Shown: positions 50,975-56,160 of the stretch, one piece after another | Layout of the letters: the number at the start of each line of letters is the position of its first letter | Numbering within the stretch: position 1 is the stretch's first letter | NCBI GenBank assembly: GCA_003194525.1 | Contig: NBIV01000366.1 | Location: 1 to 56,160, forward strand | DNA: 56,160 nt | From: Gracilariopsis chorda | Taxonomy: Eukaryota > Rhodophyta > Florideophyceae > Gracilariales > Gracilariaceae | Direction of reading: 5' to 3' | Made by a program: the position numbers and the translations under genes | The notes under the pieces: model-generated | Database searches by the model: none | Told to the model about the DNA's origin: nothing | The model's input: only the letters and a program-made list of their open reading frames with translations

Positions 50975-52560
50975 TTACCCAACTTGGGCATTAACCAGCG
51001 TGGCTGGGGCTGCAGTTCCCGTTTGACGGTGGTATCGCAGGACCTGCGAACGTGGGAGGTGTTCAATTGGCTCCCACGTATCCCCACTGGGGGCGTACCC
51101 GTACCAGCGGACGCGCTATTGTAGAATACCATCCTGGTCCCAGGTGTGTCCGCCAAGTCGGTCTACTACGAACTCTCGTTCGTAGACCTGCCGGCCGTGC
51201 CGGGTGGTGGTTGTACTTCCTTGCGGGGGCTGCCCGCTGTGCGGTATAATGTCCCTTAGCAGGGTGTTCGGCGATAACTCCGGCGTTGCCGTGCGCTGTG
51301 ATATCGGCCGCTGCTCATGCGGGAAGATATCCCTCAAGGGGGTGTGTGGTGCCACGGTTTTCACCAGCAAGTCATTCCCCATTGGGGTAGGTTCATTTCC
51401 GCTTTCGCGGTATTGCCGGCGAACCGCCAGTCGGCGGCGGACTTGGGCTCCGCCTTCGCGGTTGAGCTCACGAACCGCGAGTTTGCGGGAAGATGAACGC
51501 TCCTGCGGGATCGGCATTTCCACAATCCCCTGGGGGTCCCGTGCGACACGGTGATTGGGTGGCAAACCGCCTCCCAGCCAGGCGCACTAGCGCTCTGCAC
51601 CATACGTTCCGGCGATGCCGTGGTGTCCCCGGCTACTGACGGGTTGCCTGGGGCTAACTCCGGTACACCGGTATTTTGGTAAAAATTCCCCTTTTGGGGG
51701 GTGCCGGGCAGGTGCCGATGATACCCTTTTCAGGGGAATTGCCGCTAAGCGCGGTGCAACATCTCCATGAGGAGGAGCAGCGTCCGGTACGACCGGTTTC
51801 GAGCGTGCGATGGCGCGCGTTTTTCCCGAGTTCCTCGGTTCTTCGCCGCAGCGATGCGGGGGTTGGCGCAAATTATTCCCCGTAGCGGGGGCTTCGATTC
51901 CGTCAACGACGGGAGGCGTTTCCGGTGCTTGCGAGCCAGGGCTTAAAGCTTCAACTGCGGCTTGGCTGCCTTTTTCCCCAAGAGGGGTGTGGGTATTTCC
52001 CTGTGAGGCCGGCGTATCTGGGCGCCCCTTCTCCGCAAGGCGCGGGTCTGATCGACCTGATTGAACCACCTCCGCGGGGACTTCCGCCAACGGCGGGTTC
52101 GAGGCATCGGGCGATTGCCTTTCCGCTGCTGCGGTATTGGAGTGAGGCTTCTCGTTTTCCCGTGACAAACGGTGTATTTGCCGCTTTTGCGGGGCCTGCG
52201 CGTCTGGTTCCTGTTGCACAGCACTGCCCGGGAACGGGGGATTAGTGTCGCGTGACATACTCCGTGCTCCACGGTCAGTGTTCCGTATGTTACGGTGTGT
52301 TTCCCGTTGCGACGGCGATATCGTTCCTCGAAAACGAGTGTTCTCCCCCTCCTTAGACGGAGCGGCGGGATAAGGGATAACATTCCCCGCCTGGCGGGTA
52401 TAGATGCGCGCCAGTGGGGCAGACGTGGTAGGGGCGGGCGCTGAGGGGCCGAATTACCCGGCTGAGCCAGTGAGTCCGACAGAGTCGGTAGGTCTGAGAG
52501 TCCCCGGCTGGGGTTTGGTAGTACCGTAGGTCTAGTACTCCCGGATGGTTCCGGTGTTGC
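50975..52560 (-). pseudogene. Pol tail and chromodomain, element B
   Basis: Minus-strand frames 52258-51587 and 51565-51116 share one frame and encode a Pro/Ala/Arg/Ser-rich tail. The chromodomain begins EFVVDRLGGHTWDQDGILQ, is cut by TAG 51116-51118 where element A has Tyr, and continues RVRWYGYAPSGDTWEPIEHL, then PRSQVLRYHRQ, ending AQVG-TAA at 50975-50977. The aromatic residues and WEP motif are complete, making this the clearest chromodomain of the three. The DNA is dense in short hairpins (for example CCGC-cttc-GCGG near 51452). Confidence 0.75.
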
Positions 52561-55500
52561 AGAGTCCGTAGAAACGGGGTTGCCTGGATCCAGGACTACC
52601 TCTGACGAGGGAGGAGGGGCAAGGACAACACGATCACGGGAAATCCGTTCGTGCGTGTCGCCCATCTCTACCACGACAGTGTCGGTGTTAACAGAGATGA
52701 CCTTGAAGGGTCCATCCGCCACAGGCGAGAGTTTGTGACGCTTCTCCCGTTCCGGGTTGTAGTACTCCTTCCTGATGAAGACGTAGTTATTTGCCCGAAT
52801 CGCGGGGGTCTTTTTTCGCAAGCGAGCGTCAAAATTCCGCTTGTAAGCGGCTTGGGCCCGTGCCATAGACTTCCGCGCAGCGGGGACCAGCTTGGAAAGC
52901 CATTGCTTCCATTGCTGCCGGTAGATACCCACAGATGGGAAATTGTCCAAGGTAGCTTGGGGTTCCAGCGCCACAGGCGGGGGTGTTCTAGATAGAACCA
53001 ACTCGAATGGCGAAACTCCGGTAGTCCGGTGTACCTGCGTATTGTAAGCGTAGGTTACCGCATCAGCGTAGAGATCCCAATTCGTTGGGTGGTCAGCGAA
53101 GTAGGAACGTAACGCCGCGAGTAACGTCCGGTTAACCCGTTCAACTTGACCATTACACTGGTGGCAGGTAGTCGTGAACAAGTTCTTGACATCCAGGATG
53201 CGACAAAAATCCTGGAAGAACTTGCTCACGAACTGCTTCCGTTGTCGGAGAGCACCTCCACAGGGGGACCGTACACAAAAATCCAGTGCGTCACCAGAGC
53301 CTGGGCCACCGTGAGAGCGGTTATCCTCCGAAGAGGGACAGTCCGTACCAGCTTAGAAAAGCGGTCGCTGATGACAAGTAGAAACTTGTTTCCACGTTTT
53401 GTGGTGAGTAGTGGTCCGAGAAGATCAATTGCGATAAACTCGAGTGGCGCCTTGCGGGAATAGTTTCGTCTTCTTCGCATTTTTGCGGAGCTTGACGCGA
53501 TTCTTCGCGCATTCGCTACAAAACGGCACAGTTGCGTAGCAATCCATCGCCATTGCGGGCCAATAGAAATCCCTTGGCAGGGTTAGGTAGAGTTTCCTCC
53601 CACCTGGGTGACCTCCAATGGGAGCGTAGTGTGATAGATGTAACACCCGCGATTGCAGGGAATGTGGTACCACAACTGTGGGCGGGCTTCGACCTTTCTT
53701 ACGAGGTAGCCTTTGTCGTTTACCCCGAAAGGGAGATCTTCACCACCGTTGATACGGGCACGAATTCTCGTACAGAATGGGTCGCCGAATTGTTCTCGGA
53801 TCATTTCTTCCGGTGATACCGGTACAAAGTTTCCCGGTAACGGGTTCTCAGATTTATCTCGCGATGCGAGTAGTTCGTCAAAATCAGCATCCTCGTCCCA
53901 GGTTTCTGGCCTAGCCTCGACGGCATATTCCGGATCATCCGGGTTATAGCCATGAAGCATGGGACTTCATCATCCTCCGTTGGGAGTGCTTCCCACTTGT
54001 GGGTAACCGCGACAAAGCGTCGGCCTGGGTGTTCTGCGCACCCTTTTTATAAATGACTTGAAAGTCATATTCCGCGAGGCGGAGTCTCCAGCGCATGAGG
54101 CGTCCCGACGGGTCGGAGATATTCATCAACCACCTCAATGAGGAATGATCCGTGTACACGGTGAAGTGAATTCCCATAAGGTAGGGGCGCAGAGTGGTCA
54201 TCGCCCATACGACGGCGAGGCACTCTTTCTCCGATACGGAGTAGTTCCGCTCATGAACATTGAGCGAACGTGACCAATAACCAATTGGATGTCGTTCCCC
54301 TCGGGGTGGTTTGAAAAACAGCACACCGACTTGGTAGTCGCTCGAGTCCGTATCTACGGAGTATGGCAACCCAAGTTTTGGGAGATGTAGGATTGGAGCT
54401 GATGTGACAGCCTCCTTTAAGGAGTTAAAAGCTTCCGATTGCTCGGGCGTAAATGTTCCCAGTTTTGGGGGGTTCCCCTTTCGCAACAACGCGTTCAGGG
54501 GCGATGCAGTATCCGAAAAGTTCGGGATAAACCGTCGATAGACGTTGACCAGCCCCAGAAAGGAGCGCAGTTCCGTTTGAGTACGGGGTTTCTTTCGCCT
54601 CAACGAGGGATTTGACTCGAGCTTTCTCGATCGCTAACCGTCCAGGACGGATAATGTGACCCAGATACTTCACAGTATCTGTGAAAAACTCGCATTTCCT
54701 CAACTTGAGGGTAATTCCCGCATCGCGGAGTACGGTCAGCACGTCTCGGACGTGAGTGAGATGGTCATCCAACGAGTTGGAGAAGATGATAATATCATCA
54801 AGGTAGACCAGACAACTCCGCCACTTAAAGCGGTTGAGTAGAATATCTACTGCACGCTGAAAGGTGGCGGGGCGTTGGTTACCCAAATGGATCCGCTTGA
54901 AGCGGTACGTTCCTGCGTGGCAGGTGAATGCGGTTTTGTCGCAATCCTCCTGTCTGACAGGTACTTGCCAATATCCCAATTGGCATCAAGGGCCGTGAAC
55001 ACGGTGGCGTCTCCAAGGGAGTCATGCACTCGTCCATACGAGGGATGGGTACGTGCCCTAACGTCACGGCATTGAGCCGGCGGTAGTCGACACAGAACCT
55101 CCAGTTCCGTCGGCCTTTAAAGCCAGTACAACTGGAGATGCCCAGGTGACTGAGCGGGCTCAATCACACCTGCGCGGAGCATCTTGTCCACTTGAAGACT
55201 GCTCCTCTTCCCGAGCTTTCGGACCTGCCCTGTAAGGGGTTGTGCAACCGGTTGCGCACCGGGGATTAAATCGATCCGGTGTTCCGTTGCATTAATCTCG
55301 CCAAGCGAGCCATCCCACATTGTGGTGAATTCCCGTAACATAGTACGGAGTTTGTCGCGGTGCGACACTGGCAACGTGGCTGAAGTCCAGCGCTTCAAGT
55401 GCTTTTTCCGGATCAATCCGGTCGTTGCTCGATGGAGCATTGTCCTGTGGAACAGGTGTGGTTCGCAATTCCGAGTTACTCGGTATGTTCGACGCTGAAG

Positions 55501-55600
55501 TAGCGGTTTCCTCCCCCCCCTTAGACTTGACGTCTTCGGACGGCGGGGCGAACTCCTCAGAAGAGGTGGTAACTCCGAGTACATCGGCGGCTGTCATCTT
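52561..55600 (-). pseudogene. pol: Pol of element B: RT, RNase H, integrase, many frameshifts
   Basis: RT has the YLDD box (LVYLDDIIIFSN, near 54800), RNase H has VDTDSSDYQVG and VYTDHSSLRW, and integrase has the zinc module (HLSHYAPIGGHPGG ... CSECAKN), FIAIDLLGP, LSDNG and QVERVNRTLLAAL, with VADGPFKVISV after it. The pieces lie in at least eight frame segments between 55735 and 52500. No stop separates protease from pol here (55735-55292 is open across the junction), unlike element A. Confidence 0.88.
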
Positions 55601-56160
55601 TGTTGGCAGCATTCCCATAGGATGGGGGGTTACACTCCCAATTACTTGGTGTTTGACCAGATACTGGGGGTGTTTTGCCAAGTTTGGCAACCAATATCCG
55701 GAAAGGACATCCGGGGGAAATGGAGACAATTCCATTAGCCAGCGCCAGCTGGGATTTCTCGTACAACGAGGCGAGGGGTTGTATAACCCGAAGACCGTGT
55801 TGACGGGAATTTACCTGCACCCAGACTTGGGACTCAGCCGGTATAGAAACCGAGGCAGCGACGCGGAGCTTGGTGGACTCGCGGGACGCGGGCGGTGGTT
55901 CCTGCGCAGCAGGGAGCGGAACTTGTTTCCGAGAGGACCGCTTTAGCGGGGGGCGAACAATCGGAACCGACGATCCGTCGTCAAGTTCTACACGCCTGAG
56001 GCGGGGCCTGATTGCGTCGACAAAATCTGTCGCAGTAATCACATCCCAGTATGACTGGTGCTGCCAATGAACGGCAAACGATGAAGTCAAACTTCACCAC
56101 AGAGGTACCAAGTCTCACGACGAGGTCCACTGTGCCCACCGTTTGTAACGGATGTTGTTT
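55601..56160 (-). pseudogene. PR: Protease C-terminal part of element B
   Basis: The window end keeps the segment after the active site: DLVVRLG, DFIVCRSLAAPVILGCDYCD, then after a frameshift near 56020 FVDAIRPRLRRVELDDGSS and SQVWVQVNSRQHGLRVIQPL. These match the same region of the element A protease. The DTG active site lies outside the window. Confidence 0.8.

Larger units (their letters stand above)
48764..56160 (-). mobile_element. Gypsy element B, truncated by the window end, decayed
   Basis: Same plan as element A: LTR, purine tract, plus-strand aORF, then minus-strand chromodomain, tail, integrase, RNase H, RT and part of protease. Gag and the 5' LTR lie outside the window. Around nine frame changes across PR-pol show it is dead. 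Protein similarity to element A is high in RT and integrase. Confidence 0.88.

Overview
The window reads as nuclear DNA of a compact, intron-poor eukaryote that is rich in transposons. Reasons: large LTR retrotransposons, a Helitron, several PIF/Harbinger transposons, a tandem satellite, and a few single-exon host genes (flavin amine oxidase, secreted VWA protein, membrane protein) separated by gene-poor stretches. A red alga or oomycete-like protist fits the transposon mix and roughly even base composition. That is an inference and nothing here settles the species.

Layout. 1-10966: a nearly complete Ty3/gypsy chromovirus-like element (element A) on the minus strand: LTR, structured leader, gag, protease, RT-RNase H-integrase, a long low-complexity tail, a chromodomain, then a separate PLUS-strand gene (aORF) just inside the 3' LTR. 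10967-31500: a host-gene island with two Harbinger relics (14.7-15.3 kb and 27.8-30.3 kb), a membrane protein (16.9-18.0 kb), a VWA protein (20.4-21.9 kb) and a polyamine-oxidase-like gene (23.9-25.5 kb). 31.5-43 kb: strong hairpins and a roughly 470-bp tandem satellite, interrupted by a Harbinger element with a visible TAA target duplication (33004-35368) and by a decayed Helitron (about 35.7-41.5 kb). 43.9-44.4 kb: a cut-off transposon ORF. 44.45-56.16 kb: head-to-tail gypsy elements of the same lineage as A: a leader remnant, an internally deleted element C that keeps only leader, pol tail and aORF, and element B, which runs off the window and is frameshifted throughout gag-pol.

The main discovery candidate is the aORF. 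It is a plus-strand gene of about 600-700 codons carried in reverse orientation between pol and the 3' LTR of all three gypsy elements. It begins just inside the LTR/polypurine tract and is followed by its own AATAAA, 33-109 nt after the stop codon. Protein sequence is conserved between A and B (roughly 60% identical by eye) and more distantly in C, yet each copy is broken by a different mutation. That pattern suggests an ancestral gene under selection in an ambisense retrotransposon. I recognise no domain in it. Antisense ORFs are known in some plant Tat-lineage gypsy elements, so the arrangement has a precedent, but this protein family is not one I can name.

Two further features accompany it. 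The chromodomain of pol is separated from integrase by about 400 low-complexity residues. The elements are also packed with short perfect hairpins in leader, coding and 3' regions.
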